From assembly GCA_027682925.1 (NCBI GenBank), contig JAQCYU010000014.1, positions 1 through 57,125 of the forward strand: a stretch of 57,125 nt of DNA, in the 5' to 3' direction. The stretch comes from Coriobacteriaceae bacterium AF45-21. GTDB taxonomy: Bacteria > Actinomycetota > Coriobacteriia > Coriobacteriales > Coriobacteriaceae. Each line of letters starts with the position of its first letter. The first letter of the stretch is position 1. This document shows, in pieces, positions 46,560 to 56,278 of this stretch. Under the pieces are notes generated by a model. The model saw only the letters and a list, made by a program, of their open reading frames with translations, was not told where the DNA came from and searched no databases. A program made the position numbers and the translations under genes.

Positions 46560-48008
46560 TTAGGCTTTGGCGGCAGCAGCGTCTTCGTCGAGCTGCTCCT
46601 TGGTAAAGCCAAAGAAGTAGGCGATGGCAGCGGCGGCAACAAATGCAGTGCCCGATGCAACGCAGCCCCATACGAGATTAGCAGTTCCGCCTGCAACATA
46701 ACCTGTAATACCAAGGATATTAGTTGCGCCCAAAACATACGTGGTCACATTAGTGAGAGCCGCGATCAGGCCGCCGATAGCGCCGCCCGCGACCATGGCA
46801 CCCAGGCAGCGAGTATACTTAAAGCCGCAGCCATACAGCGCGGGCTCCGTCACGCCACCGACAATGCCGGAGAGCGAGAAACCAAGCATAGCGCCCTTTT
46901 CGTCGACCTCCTTAAGGCGCAGGAAGGCACCGAAGGCCATGCCCCACGTGGCGAACTGAGCGATAGCACCCGCGACCATAACGCAGGAGTCAGACCCTGA
47001 GGTGAGCACCTGCACAATGCCGAGGGCAATCAGAACCTGGTGCATACCGGTCATAACCAGGAACTCCCAAAGCGCAGCAATGGCGACGAGGGAGAGGATC
47101 GTGACGATGCCGCCAGCGTTTCCGAGGCCGAACATAAAGTTGCCGACCAGGTCGCCCAGAATGGAACCAATCGGAGCTAGGGCGCACAGGGAAACGGGGG
47201 TCATCACAGCCATGGTGCACACGGGCACAAACACCGTGGAGAGCATGTCGGGGATGATCTTCTTCATGAACTTCTCGACGACCATCAGCACCGGCATAGA
47301 CAGCAGCATGGGGAGCACGGTCGCAGAATAGTTGTTCAGCTGAGCCGGGAGCGCGCCGTAAACCATCGTGGTCGTAGCACCCGAATCCGCCGCAGCGTTG
47401 ACCAGCGTCATGAACTCAGGGGCAATGAGCACGCCGCCGAGCATCATGCCGAGCGGCTGGCTGCAGCCGAGCTGCTTTGCGGCAGCCCAACCCAGATAAA
47501 CAGGGAGGAAATAATAGCCTGCGTTGTAAATCCAGTTGTAGAAGAAGTTGTAGATGTCGGAATCAGCAGACCAGATACCGAGCATGCCGTCGCCGCAAAG
47601 TACGGCAAGTGTGCGGAACATGGCGGCGCCCATGATAATGGGGATCGTCATGCACATTGTCTTGGACAGGTAGTTAAGGGCCTTCTTGCCCGCAGTCTTG
47701 ACCGTCAGTGGCTCCTTGATGCCGTCATCGAGGTTCTCGTCAATGGAGCCTTCGCCCTTGACGCCCAGCGCAATGGCGGCGTCATAGACCTTCGGCACGT
47801 TCTGGCCAATGATGACCTGATACTGGCCGCCAGACCACTGTGCACCCAGCACGCCCTTGATCTTCTTTACTTCATCGTCATTGGGAATGGACTGATCCTT
47901 GAGGTTCAGACGCAGGCGGGTCATGCAGTGCGTCGCGTTCGTCACATTGGAGGCGCCGCCGACGGCAGCAAGCACGTCCTCGGCAATCTTCTTGTTATCG
48001 ACAGCCAT
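46560..48008 (-). CDS. PTS beta-glucoside-type EIIBC permease
   Basis: The 482-residue protein phosphorylates and imports a sugar. I take the ATG at 48008 (MAVDNKKIAEDVLAAVGG), with AGAAGGGA upstream. The EIIB domain has its phosphorylated Cys at about residue 28 (NATHCMTRLRLNL); EIIC, from about residue 100, has about ten segments and GGVTEPALYGCGFKYTR, the family GITEP motif. There is no EIIA domain at the C-terminus, which ends FGFTKEQLDEDAAAAKA, so a separate EIIA protein elsewhere must serve it. It is transcribed from a leader with a LicT-type antiterminator site. Confidence 0.92.
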   Translation of the reverse strand: MAVDNKKIAEDVLAAVGGASNVTNATHCMTRLRLNLKDQSIPNDDEVKKIKGVLGAQWSGGQYQVIIGQNVPKVYDAAIALGVKGEGSIDENLDDGIKEPLTVKTAGKKALNYLSKTMCMTIPIIMGAAMFRTLAVLCGDGMLGIWSADSDIYNFFYNWIYNAGYYFLPVYLGWAAAKQLGCSQPLGMMLGGVLIAPEFMTLVNAAADSGATTTMVYGALPAQLNNYSATVLPMLLSMPVLMVVEKFMKKIIPDMLSTVFVPVCTMAVMTPVSLCALAPIGSILGDLVGNFMFGLGNAGGIVTILSLVAIAALWEFLVMTGMHQVLIALGIVQVLTSGSDSCVMVAGAIAQFATWGMAFGAFLRLKEVDEKGAMLGFSLSGIVGGVTEPALYGCGFKYTRCLGAMVAGGAIGGLIAALTNVTTYVLGATNILGITGYVAGGTANLVWGCVASGTAFVAAAAIAYFFGFTKEQLDEDAAAAKA

Positions 48009-48121
48009 GTCGAATCCCTTCTCTTCCAACTAAAGGCCGTGGGACTTCACGGCACCAAGACGCACAATTCCGCTCGCGCCTGCGCAGCGCGCGACATCAG
48101 TTGGCAAGAGATTGATTTGCA

Positions 48122-48240
48122 TGTGATTCCCGGGTGGATCGACATGAAAAAGCCCCGCGCACAACCGACAGAGACCCAATTATGGCCTCGGCAGAATCGG
48201 TAGTGCCTCTCGGAGCTGCGCCGTGAGTAACACCCAACAC
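48122..48240 (-). promoter_or_regulatory. RAT-like antiterminator leader of the PTS operon
   Basis: On the minus strand, GGGTGTTACTCACGG followed by GGCACTACC (48199-48234) matches the layout of a ribonucleic antiterminator bound by LicT-type CAT domains. Downstream GAGGCC/GGGTCTC and GCGCGGGGCTTTTT could form the alternative terminator. With the LicT gene just upstream this is a likely control point, but I judged it by eye. The rest of the 339-base gap 48009-48347 shows nothing else. Confidence 0.5.
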
Positions 48241-48347
48241 ACGGCGAGTATATGCGGCAGATGCGTTCGTTGCGGCTCAGATTACCGACGAACGGTAGCA
48301 AACGACCCGCGAACGGTCGCCATGACGGAAAGGAAATACCAGAGAGC

Positions 48348-49184
48348 CTATTTATCCGAGTGGACAGAAGCCACGCGATTCACATGCATGATCAGATAGA
48401 CGAGCTCCTCTTGGGCCAATGGCTCGCCAAAGGTCTCTTGAATCAGATCGTCGACACGGTGAGCGCAACGCGATGCCGCCGGATACTGCTCCACGAGCAC
48501 GTCGTAAAGACCGGAGTTCTCGGTATCGATCGGCTCTTTCTTTGCCACGCGGTCGAGCAGATAGCGCACATGAGTGGCAAAGCGGGCAAAGGCGAACGAC
48601 GAGCGATCGACCGTCACACCCAACTCTTCTTGAATAATCGCGACCGTCATATCGAGCAGTCGCTCCTCGTGCTGCTCGGCAAGCACGCGCCGCTCGCTCG
48701 GCTTAACCGATGCGTTGACAATCGACATGGCAATGCCCGCGGCCTCGCTTCGGGGCATGCGCACATGAAAGCTCTTCTGGATACCGCGAACAGCCAGCTC
48801 GCCCAAGCGGTATTCGATGGGATGCAGCTGCTCAAGATCGCGCTCAAGCGGCAACGACACCACCATGTGTTCGCGGGCACGCTTAATGGCAAACTGAATA
48901 TGGTCTGCCAATGTAATGGGAAGGTTAGGACTCAATTCGTACGAAAGCTGTCCGGTCGCGATATCGGCCAGCTGAGCAGAAAACTCCAGCACCTCGGGAT
49001 CGACCTCATCGATAAACGCCAGGTACTTTGAATCAATGCCGTAAAAGGTACGCGTGATGACATCCAGGTCGACCTCATGCGGCATATCGCCAAAGCCGAT
49101 ACCACGACCCAGCGCGATAAGCTGACGCCCCGCGCCGTCTTCGCAGATGGCAGCGTTATGGTTAATGCGCTGGATAGCCCTCAT
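48348..49184 (-). CDS. licT: BglG/LicT family transcription antiterminator
   Basis: The 278-residue protein starts at the ATG at 49184, after GTAGGAGCG; the open frame to 49223 lacks a site. Residues 1-55 form the RNA-binding CAT domain (MRAIQRINHNAAICED, GRGIGF). Two PRD domains follow at about 65-170 and 175-278, with conserved histidines in DHIQFAIKRA, HPIEYRLGELA, FATHVRYLLDR and LIMHVNRV. It is phosphorylated by PTS components and, when active, stabilises the antiterminator in the leader of the PTS gene downstream. No other antiterminator gene is visible in the window. Confidence 0.93.
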   Translation of the reverse strand: MRAIQRINHNAAICEDGAGRQLIALGRGIGFGDMPHEVDLDVITRTFYGIDSKYLAFIDEVDPEVLEFSAQLADIATGQLSYELSPNLPITLADHIQFAIKRAREHMVVSLPLERDLEQLHPIEYRLGELAVRGIQKSFHVRMPRSEAAGIAMSIVNASVKPSERRVLAEQHEERLLDMTVAIIQEELGVTVDRSSFAFARFATHVRYLLDRVAKKEPIDTENSGLYDVLVEQYPAASRCAHRVDDLIQETFGEPLAQEELVYLIMHVNRVASVHSDK

Positions 49185-49257
49185 GGATTCATCGCTCCTA
49201 CTGAAACGCGCCGCACAGACCATCCGCGCGGCGCGTTCATTCTACCTGCACTTACAG

Positions 49258-49803
49258 CTACAGTCCAAAGAAGCCTAGGATTTGGTCACGGCTTACGGGC
49301 TTGTACTCGTTGGCATCGAGGCCGACATCATAGCGAAAGATGGGGCGCTCGCGATCGCGGTTGCGCGCGTTGGTGCGGTCTCCCCTGCTGTGGATATGCC
49401 CGTGCAACATGATGGCGCCACGCGCCTTGCCGTTCCAGCTGAGCATGGGGTAATGGCTCATTACCAGGCGATGGCCCTTAGCGTAACCGGGGGCGACCTC
49501 CAGATAATCGCGCACCTCATCCCAAATGTGCGGCGCGTCTGGATCTTCCCAGTCGCCGTCATGGTTACCGCAGATGAGCGTTACGTTCTGACATTCGATG
49601 CGCTCGCGCAGGCGCACCGCCTCCACCATGGGCAATCGATACGTAAAGTCTCCCAGGACATAAAGGCGGTCGTCCACAGCCACGCACTCGTTGATGGCAT
49701 CGATGACACGGCGGTTCATCTCCTCGACCGAGTCAAACGGTCGATCCATGTCGTGCAGGATATTCGTATCGCCCAGGTGCAGGTCGGCGGTAAACCACAT
49801 CAT
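49258..49803 (-). CDS. Calcineurin-like metallophosphoesterase
   Basis: The 181-residue enzyme starts at the ATG at 49803 (MMWFTADLHLGD), after a weak AGGACAGAG; the open frame continues to 49869. The metal-binding set is complete: ADLHLGD, VLGDFTYR, CGNHDGDWED, SHYPMLSW and LHGHIHSRGD. Family members hydrolyse nucleotides or other phosphoesters; the short form fits a UDP-sugar or nucleotide phosphodiesterase. The stop is followed by a short gap to the LicT gene on the same strand. Substrate not determinable. Confidence 0.87.
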   Translation of the reverse strand: MMWFTADLHLGDTNILHDMDRPFDSVEEMNRRVIDAINECVAVDDRLYVLGDFTYRLPMVEAVRLRERIECQNVTLICGNHDGDWEDPDAPHIWDEVRDYLEVAPGYAKGHRLVMSHYPMLSWNGKARGAIMLHGHIHSRGDRTNARNRDRERPIFRYDVGLDANEYKPVSRDQILGFFGL

Positions 49804-49869
49804 CGTCTCTGTCCTCATTTCGCAACGCGTATAAGACCTGTCTAGTATACAGACGCAGCGATGCGACAA

Positions 49870-50049
49870 TTACCCAAAGAGCCCACCGAACAGACCTCGG
49901 CGGCGCTTGTCCTTTTTATTCGAACCTTTACCCCGGGCGTTCTTATCCTTTTGCTTTTTGCGGTCCTGCTCCAACTCATCGTCATCGAGCAGCGAATCCC
50001 ACTCAAACGGATCGTCTACCAGATTGAACAGGTCATCGTCATCAAACAT
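49870..50049 (-). CDS. Hypothetical small protein, acidic then basic
   Basis: The ATG at 50049 follows GGAGGCGG directly, which favours this start over the upstream one at 50064. The 59-residue product is strongly acidic at first (MFDDDDLFNLVDDPFEWDSL), then basic (RKKQKDKNARGKG) and ends RRRGLFGGLFG. It is unlike chance open frames, and its stop lies just upstream of the phosphoesterase gene. No family recognised. Confidence 0.5.
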   Translation of the reverse strand: MFDDDDLFNLVDDPFEWDSLLDDDELEQDRKKQKDKNARGKGSNKKDKRRRGLFGGLFG

Positions 50050-50253
50050 GACCGCCTCCATCACCGATTAGCGAGTATCCACCACATAGTTGAGAAGTCT
50101 ACGGGTTCGTGCGGACACAAATTCACCCCGTCCGTGTCTTTCAATCGTTTGCCGCAACGCTTGCGCAACGGAACGCTTGCAGATAAGATAGGAACACGGA
50201 TGGCACCCGTGACAGCGGGTCTTGCCAACTCCGATACACGTTTTCATCGTGAG

Positions 50254-50290
50254 AAATGGCCGTCTTCGCTTACGCGGGGACGGCCACTTT
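50254..50290 (-). terminator. Terminator of the aldehyde/alcohol dehydrogenase operon
   Basis: TGGCCGTC (50257-50264) and GACGGCCA (50279-50286) form the stem; the minus-strand side continues TTTCTCAC. It lies shortly downstream of the aldehyde dehydrogenase stop. Confidence 0.72.
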
Positions 50291-50313
50291 GTTTATCCCT
50301 ATGTCATCTGATT

Positions 50314-51692
50314 CTAATGCACAAACATGCGCACGAACTTGTGCTTCCAGCTTGCGTAAGGAGCATAGCGGATGGCACGTCGAGCCAGGTTGCCTTGTTC
50401 ACGATGCTCTTCTTGTGACTAAACGTATCGAAGCTCTCGCGGCCATGGTACTGCCCCATACCGCTCGCGCCCATGCCGCCAAAGCCCATATGGCTCGTAG
50501 CCAGATGCATGATCGTGTCGTTGACGCAGCCGCCGCCAAAGGGCACGTAACGCACAAAGCGTTGCTGAGCCGCATGGTCCTGGCTAAAGATATACAGAGC
50601 TAGCGGCGTCGGACGATCCGCAATAAACGTCTCTGCCTCGTCTAGGCTCTCAAACGTCAGCACCGGCAAGATGGGGCCGAAAATCTCCTCCTGCATTACG
50701 GCGTCATCGGGGGTCACGCCGTCTAGAATCGTCGGCTCAATCTTGAGCGACGACTCGCGCGCGGTACCTCCAAGCACAACCTTATAGGGATCGATCAGCC
50801 CGCGCACGCGCGCAAAATGCTTGGCGTTGACGATATGACCGTAATCCTCGTTGTCGAGCGGATGCTCGCCAAACATGCGACGGGTCTCCTCCCTGATGAG
50901 GCCCAACAGCTCATCGTGTACGCGCGTATCGACCAGCAGGTAGTCGGGCGCCACGCAGGTCTGCCCCACGTTGAGCCATTTACCAAAGGCGATGCGCCGT
51001 GCCGCGACTTTTAAGTTTGCCGTGGCATCCACAATGCAGGGGCTCTTTCCGCCCAGCTCAAGCGTCACGGGCGTCAGGTTTTTACTTGCGCGCTCCATGA
51101 CGAGCTTGCCGACCGGAACGCTACCGGTAAAGAAAATCTTGTCCCAGCACTCATCGAGCAGTGCTTCGTTCTCGGCACGGCCGCCTTCTACAACCGTCAC
51201 CAGGCGCGGATCAAATGCTTCCTCGCAAATCTGCCTGAGCACCGCGCTCGATGCCGGAGCATAGGCACTCGGCTTGATGACCACGGTATTGCCCGCGGCA
51301 AGGGCGCCGGCAAGCGGCTCGAGCGTTAGCAAAAACGGGTAGTTCCACGGAGCCATGATGAGTGTGACGCCATAGGGCACGGACTGCGTCTTGCACACAC
51401 TCACGGCGTTGGCGAGGTCACACGGACGCAGGCGCGAGCGACTCCATCGAGCCACATGCACAATCTGATAACGAATCTCGGAAAGCGAGGTGCCGATCTC
51501 GCACATATACGCCTCGTCATGCGACTTTCCCAAATCGGTCTTGAGCGCATGGGCAATATCGGCCTCGTGGGCCCGCACCGCATCGCGTAAACTCACGAGC
51601 GCACGACGTCGAGCATCGACATCAAACGTGGCGTGTGTCTTAAAGTAGGCGCGCTGATCGCCGACGATGCGCGCAATTTCCTCGGTGTTCAT
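50314..51692 (-). CDS. NAD(P)-dependent aldehyde dehydrogenase (frameshifted near the C-terminus)
   Basis: This class 3-like aldehyde dehydrogenase shows APWNYPFLLTLEPLAGALAA, FTGSVPVGK (cofactor site), ELGGKSP (general base Glu), GQTCVAPDYLL (catalytic Cys) and EEIFGPILPV. It turns an aldehyde into the acid. The frame is lost near 50375, where a C of CCC is missing; the expected C-terminus RYAPYASWKHKFVRMFVH lies in the next frame, ending at 50314, to give 459 residues. The unrepaired frame runs to 50304. It follows the iron alcohol dehydrogenase gene by eight bases, in one operon. Confidence 0.9.
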
Positions 51693-51700
51693 GGACCCTC

Positions 51701-52920
51701 CTAATTCTCGCCCTCAAACATACCACCCGCGACGACCTCGTACATACGCTCGAGCTCCAAACGGTCCATTAGAAGCGGAACGGGGTATAGCGGATTGGCC
51801 TCGGCATCGGCATGGGCCGCCATTTGTGGAATATCGGAGCGGCGAATGCCCGTCACATATTTGGGTATGCCCAAGGCGGCGTTCATGCGGTCGACCCAAT
51901 CGATAAAGGCCTCAGCAGCCACGTTGTCCAGCGCATTAGCCGGCGCAATGCCGGCCATGCGGGCGAGATCGGCGAGCTTGGGAGCAGCAGCTTCGCCATA
52001 GGCGCGAAGCATGTGCGGCAGGATGATGGCGTTGGCCAAGCCGTGGGGAATCCCGTAACGCCCGCCCAGGCTGTGCGCGATGGCATGGACGTATCCAACA
52101 TAAGAGCGCGTAAAGGCAACGCCCGCTTTATACGCCGCCGAAAGCATATTGCGGCGCGCACGCATGTTGCCACCGCACTCATAGGCCTCGAGCAAATTGT
52201 CGTGGATGAGCTGCACCGCCTGGCGCGCCATCTTGCGCGTATAGGGCGTGGTGCTGCGCCCGATAAAGGCCTCGACGGCATGCGTCAGGGCGTCCATGCC
52301 CGTTTGCCCCGTAATGGAGGCGGGCAGGCCGCGCGTAACTCGGGGTCGTGCACCGCAAAGCGCGGGATCAGCACAAAGTCGTTAATGGGATACTTGTAGT
52401 GCGTCTCGTCGTCGGTAATTACCGCTGCAAGCGTGACCTCGCTTCCCGTGCCCGCCGTGGTGGGAACGGCGATGAGCAGCGGCAGGCGACGATGGATACG
52501 CAACAGGCCGCGCATCTTGTTGATGGGCTTCTTTGGCTGCGCGATGCGCGCGCCCACGCCCTTGGCGCAGTCCATGGCCGAACCGCCGCCAAAGCCGATA
52601 ATGGCCTGGCAGGTGCTCTCTCGATACAGAGATGCCGCTTCCTCCACGTTTGAGACCGTGGGGTTCGCACGTGTTTCGGCATAGACCGCAGCGCTAATTC
52701 CCTTGGACGCGAGCGCTGTCTCGAGCGGTGCCGTGAGCCCCAGACGGGCAATGCCGGGATCTGTCACGATAAGAACATGGTGTATTGAACGCTTTTGAAG
52801 CACTGCGGGCACTTCCTCAGCGTGCTCTAAAATGCGTGGCTCGGTATAGGGCAGCACCGGCAATGCGATGCGAAAAACCGTTTGATACGTTCGGCACCAG
52901 GCGCGGCGGGCTAGATGCAT
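51701..52920 (-). CDS. Iron-containing alcohol dehydrogenase (frameshifted)
   Basis: The protein starts at the ATG at 52920, after GAAGGAGCTTCC. Coenzyme-binding FGGGSAMDCAKG, TTAGTGSEVT and the metal-ligand region HAIAHSLGGRYGIPHG identify the group III (iron) alcohol dehydrogenases. The frame breaks near 52328, where one G is missing in GCGGGCC on the coding strand (first part to 52285, second from 52297); repair gives 406 residues. It oxidises or reduces an alcohol/aldehyde pair and sits in an operon with the aldehyde dehydrogenase, behind two operator-like repeats. Confidence 0.9.
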
Positions 52921-52939
52921 AAAGGAAGCTCCTTCATTT

Positions 52940-52953
52940 GTTGATTGGTCAAC
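52940..52953. promoter_or_regulatory. Operator-like site 1 of the alcohol dehydrogenase operon
   Basis: GTTGATTGGTCAAC is an imperfect palindrome just upstream of the alcohol dehydrogenase ATG, close to the ribosome-binding site. A related inverted copy lies at 53004-53017. Confidence 0.5.
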
Positions 52954-53003
52954 ATTTGCTCGACCGATTGTACTCATCGGAGGTCGCACGAGGTCTAGCA
53001 ATC

Positions 53004-53017
53004 GTTAATCAATCAAC
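53004..53017. promoter_or_regulatory. Operator-like site 2 of the alcohol dehydrogenase operon
   Basis: GTTAATCAATCAAC, read on the other strand as GTTGATTGATTAAC, differs from site 1 by two bases. The spacing, 64 bases start to start, would suit a repressor dimer pair, for example of the TetR or MarR type; no such gene is adjacent. Confidence 0.5.
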
Positions 53018-53176
53018 ATCTACACATGCTTAAATTGTTTTATTAAAAATCATTCCTAATAGGCTTCACATTCGGTCTCATTTATGGATAATAGAACTCG
53101 TCAAGACGCACGTCCGGAGAGGGCCCTTACGGGACCGGACGAGCGCACCATCGCCATCGATCGAAAGGATCGAATC

Positions 53177-53735
53177 ATGAAGTTTGTTTGCCCCGTTTGC
53201 GGTTATGTGGAAGAGTTCGACGGCGACCAGCTGCCCGAGGATTTCAAGTGCCCCCAGTGCGGCGTTCCCGGCTCTCGCTTCCTGAAGCAGGAGGAGGGCC
53301 AGCTCGAGTGGCTGCCGAGCACGTCGTGGGCGTCGCCAAGATGGAGGCGTCTCCGAGGACATCGTTGCCGACCTGCGCGCCAACTTTGAGGGCGAGTGCT
53401 CTGAGGTCGGCATGTACCTGGCCATGGCTCGCGTCGCCCATCGCGAGGGCTATCCCGAGATCGGCCTGTACTGGGAGAAGGCTGCCCACGAGGAGGCCGA
53501 GCACGCCGCCAAGTTCGCCGAGCTTCTGGGCGAGGTCGTGACCGACTCCACCAAGAAGAACCTCGAGATGCGCGTTGAGGCCGAGAACGGCGCCACCGCC
53601 GGCAAGACCGATCTTGCCAAGCGCGCCAAGGCCGCTGGCCTCGATGCCATCCACGACACCGTGCACGAGATGGCTCGCGACGAGGCTCGCCACGGCAAGG
53701 CTTTCGCTGGCCTGCTCAAGCGCTACTTTGGCTAA
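53177..53735 (+). CDS. Reverse rubrerythrin (frameshifted)
   Basis: The protein starts at the ATG at 53177 ([16 protein letters not shown]), preceded by GAAAGGATCG. An N-terminal rubredoxin domain has CPVCGY and CPQCGV; the ferritin-like di-iron domain has [31 protein letters not shown] and [11 protein letters not shown] with the bridging Glu residues. The rubredoxin-first order is that of reverse rubrerythrins, which reduce hydrogen peroxide in anaerobes. Two G bases are missing, near 53311 (TGGGCTGCC expected) and near 53347 (GAGGGCGTC expected); repair gives 186 residues. Gene expression ends at the hairpin at 53768. Confidence 0.88.
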
Positions 53736-53767
53736 GCCAACTGCCTGAGACATAACCTCTAGCTCGA

Positions 53768-53800
53768 AGAAGGCCCGGACCGTATTGGTTCGGGCCTTTT
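53768..53800. terminator. Bidirectional terminator between rubrerythrin and pdxR
   Basis: AAGGCCCGGACC and GGTTCGGGCCTT form the stem with a GTATT loop, followed by TTCG; the two genes converge on it. Confidence 0.8.
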
Positions 53801-53807
53801 CGTTGGC

Positions 53808-55222
53808 TTATTGCAGTTGCTCCTGAAGAACACTGAGCGACTGAGAGCTCAGGTCGTCGTATTGTATGAGGACGCGAGATGGAGCGTTCTTAGTCGATGC
53901 CCGATCACCCGTCCACAGGCAATCGGCGATGTTGACATAGGAAATACGAGCGTCAGCGAGAGCTTCGCGAAACTCTCCCCTGCCTTGTCCTCGGCCAGGG
54001 CAACAGTGCAGTAAAGGCCCGCGTCTGCATGCTCGATCGAGACCTCCCCTGCCGGAAACGCTTTCCGTACAAGCGCTGCCAGGCCATCGCGTGCCTCGCG
54101 AGCACGCACGCGCACGCGGTTCACATGCCGCTCGTAATCACCCGATTCCAGCAAGCGCGCTAAAGCGACCTGGTCAACAGAACTTACCGACGAGGCGTAG
54201 AAACCAAGGTTGCGTTTAAACCTCTCCATTAGTTCATCGGGCAGCACCATGTACGCCAAACGTAACGCCGATGAAAGGCTCTTCGAAAACGTGTTGGTGT
54301 AGATGACCGATTGGGCGGCATCGATCGACGCGAGCGCGGGAATCGGCTTGCCGGCAAGGCGAAACTCACAATCAAAGTCATCTTCGATGAGATACCGGTC
54401 CGGCTGCTCGGCGGCCCAGCTCAGCAGGGCATAGCGACGCGCAATGCTCGTCACAAGGCCGGTCGGATATTGGTGAGACGGCATCAGGTGAAGGACATCC
54501 GCCCCAGTTTTCTGCAGAGCGCTCAAGTCCACGCCCTCACCGTCCAACGGGATATGCCGCACTTCGCAACCCATGGCCTGATAGATGCGCGTCAGGCGCA
54601 GATAGCCCGGATCCTCAACGGCATACACCTTGTCGGCTCCAAGCAACTGAACCAACATGGTATCGAGCAACTGGGCGCCCGCACCGATAACGATGTTGTC
54701 GGGGTCGACATTCATGCCCCTTGTCCCACGCAAATGGTGAGCGATAGCGCGTCGTAGCCGAGCGGTGCCCTGTGCCGGCGCGGTCGAAAAGATTTCACGT
54801 TCATCTTCGGATGTCAGCGTCGCCCGTAGCGCGCTTTGCCAAAGCCGCGCCGCCTCCAAGGCGGAAGGAGAAAGTGCGTCGAATCGCTCGACTTGTCCGT
54901 TGACATCATGCGCGCTGGGGCCCACGGAGGCGTCATCTCGGTCGATGCCCTCCGCAGCCGAAGCCAAAACCGGTGCATCGGGAAGCTCGCACGCGTAGTA
55001 ACCACGGCGCGGCTTTGAGCAAATATAGCCCTCGGCAAGCAACTGGCTATATGCATTTTCGATTGTAATGACACTAATTCCCAGATGACTGGCAAAGGCT
55101 CGCTTAGACGGCAGATGTTCCCCCGCCGCAATGCGTCCAGCTACGATATCATCTCGAATTTGCTGGTAAACATACTCATAGAGCGATGCTTCGCCGCGTT
55201 TTTCCAAATTGTAGTCAAGCAC
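53808..55222 (-). CDS. pdxR: MocR-type PLP-dependent regulator PdxR (frameshifted near the C-terminus)
   Basis: The protein joins a GntR-type winged helix-turn-helix (residues 1-70) to an aminotransferase-like domain, with VIYTNTFSKSLSSALRLAYM around the PLP lysine. I prefer the GTG at 55222 (VLDYNLEKRGEASLYEYVYQ), which has AGGTGATAGG upstream and fits the family start; the frame is open to a TTG at 55255. A G is missing from the run at 53977-53981, and the expected C-terminus REALADARISYVNIADCLW continues to 53808, giving 471 residues. It is divergent from pdxS, the typical PdxR arrangement, and probably activates PLP synthesis when PLP is low. Confidence 0.9.
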
Positions 55223-55255
55223 GAGCCTATCACCTGACCTTATCGAATCATTCAA

Positions 55256-55275
55256 TCTGGTATTAGTCTGGTCTT
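55256..55275. promoter_or_regulatory. Direct repeats in the pdxR-pdxS intergenic region
   Basis: TCTGGTATT (55256-55264) and TCTGGTCTT (55267-55275) lie 11 bases apart, one helical turn, in the gap between the divergent genes. Such direct repeats are typical PdxR-binding sites. The choice is by eye. Confidence 0.5.
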
Positions 55276-55367
55276 GTTATTATCTCGAAAACTGAGTATT
55301 TCGCCATACCCAGCTCCCCGATAGGATGTTCCGTCAAGCAATGCACATGCCAACCAAGGGAGCAACA

Positions 55368-56258
55368 ATGGCAGAACAGACCAGCAAGGCCGATCGCGTC
55401 AAACTCAATCGCGAGCTCGCGCAGATGCTCAAGGGCGGCGTCATCATGGACGTCACCACGCCCGAGCAGGCACGTATCGCCGAGGAGGCAGGCGCCTGCG
55501 CCGTCATGGCTCTCGAGCGCATCCCGGCCGACATCCGCGCCGCCGGCGGCGTGTCGCGCATGAGTGACCCCAAGATGATCAAGGGCATTCAAGAGGCCGT
55601 CTCCATCCCCGTCATGGCCAAGTGCCGCATCGGTCACATCGTCGAGGCGCAGGTCCTTCAGGCCATCGAGATCGACTACATCGATGAGTCCGAGGTTCTC
55701 TCCCCCGCCGACGATGTCTACCACATCGATAAGACCCAGTTTGACGTCCCGTTTGTCTGCGGTGCCCGCGATCTGGGCGAAGCGTTGCGCCGTGTTGCCG
55801 AGGGCGCCACAATGATTCGCACCAAGGGCGAGCCGGGCACGGGCGACGTCGTCCAAGCCGTGCGCCACATGCGCAAGATTCAAAAGCAAATCCGCGACGT
55901 TGCTGCTCTGCGCGATGACGAGCTCTTTGAGGCAGCTAAGCAACTGCAAGTTCCAGTCGAGCTTGTGCGCGAGGTCCATGCCACGGGCAAGCTTCCCGTG
56001 GTGAACTTTGCCGCCGGCGGTGTAGCAACCCCCGCGGACGCCGCGCTGATGATGCAGCTGGGTGCCGAGGGCGTCTTTGTCGGCTCGGGCATCTTTAAGA
56101 GCGGCAACCCCGCCAAACGCGCCGCCGCCATCGTTAAGGCTGTGGCAAACTTCACCGACGCCAAGCTCATTGCCGAGCTTTCTGAGGACCTGGGCGAGGC
56201 CATGGTCGGTATCAACGCTGACGAGATCGAGATCATCATGGAGGAGCGCGGACGCTAG
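55368..56258 (+). CDS. pdxS: Pyridoxal 5'-phosphate synthase lyase subunit PdxS
   Basis: The 296-residue PdxS makes PLP from ribose 5-phosphate, glyceraldehyde 3-phosphate and ammonia. The ATG at 55368 follows AAGGGAGCAACA. Landmarks are [48 protein letters not shown] [12 protein letters not shown] (active-site Lys) and [12 protein letters not shown] (second Lys). The 12-subunit PdxS core takes ammonia from PdxT, encoded 20 bases downstream. No pdxA/pdxJ genes are seen here; this is the DXP-independent route. Confidence 0.97.
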   Translation: MAEQTSKADRVKLNRELAQMLKGGVIMDVTTPEQARIAEEAGACAVMALERIPADIRAAGGVSRMSDPKMIKGIQEAVSIPVMAKCRIGHIVEAQVLQAIEIDYIDESEVLSPADDVYHIDKTQFDVPFVCGARDLGEALRRVAEGATMIRTKGEPGTGDVVQAVRHMRKIQKQIRDVAALRDDELFEAAKQLQVPVELVREVHATGKLPVVNFAAGGVATPADAALMMQLGAEGVFVGSGIFKSGNPAKRAAAIVKAVANFTDAKLIAELSEDLGEAMVGINADEIEIIMEERGR

Positions 56259-56278
56259 TCCAGCAGAAAGGATCGCAC

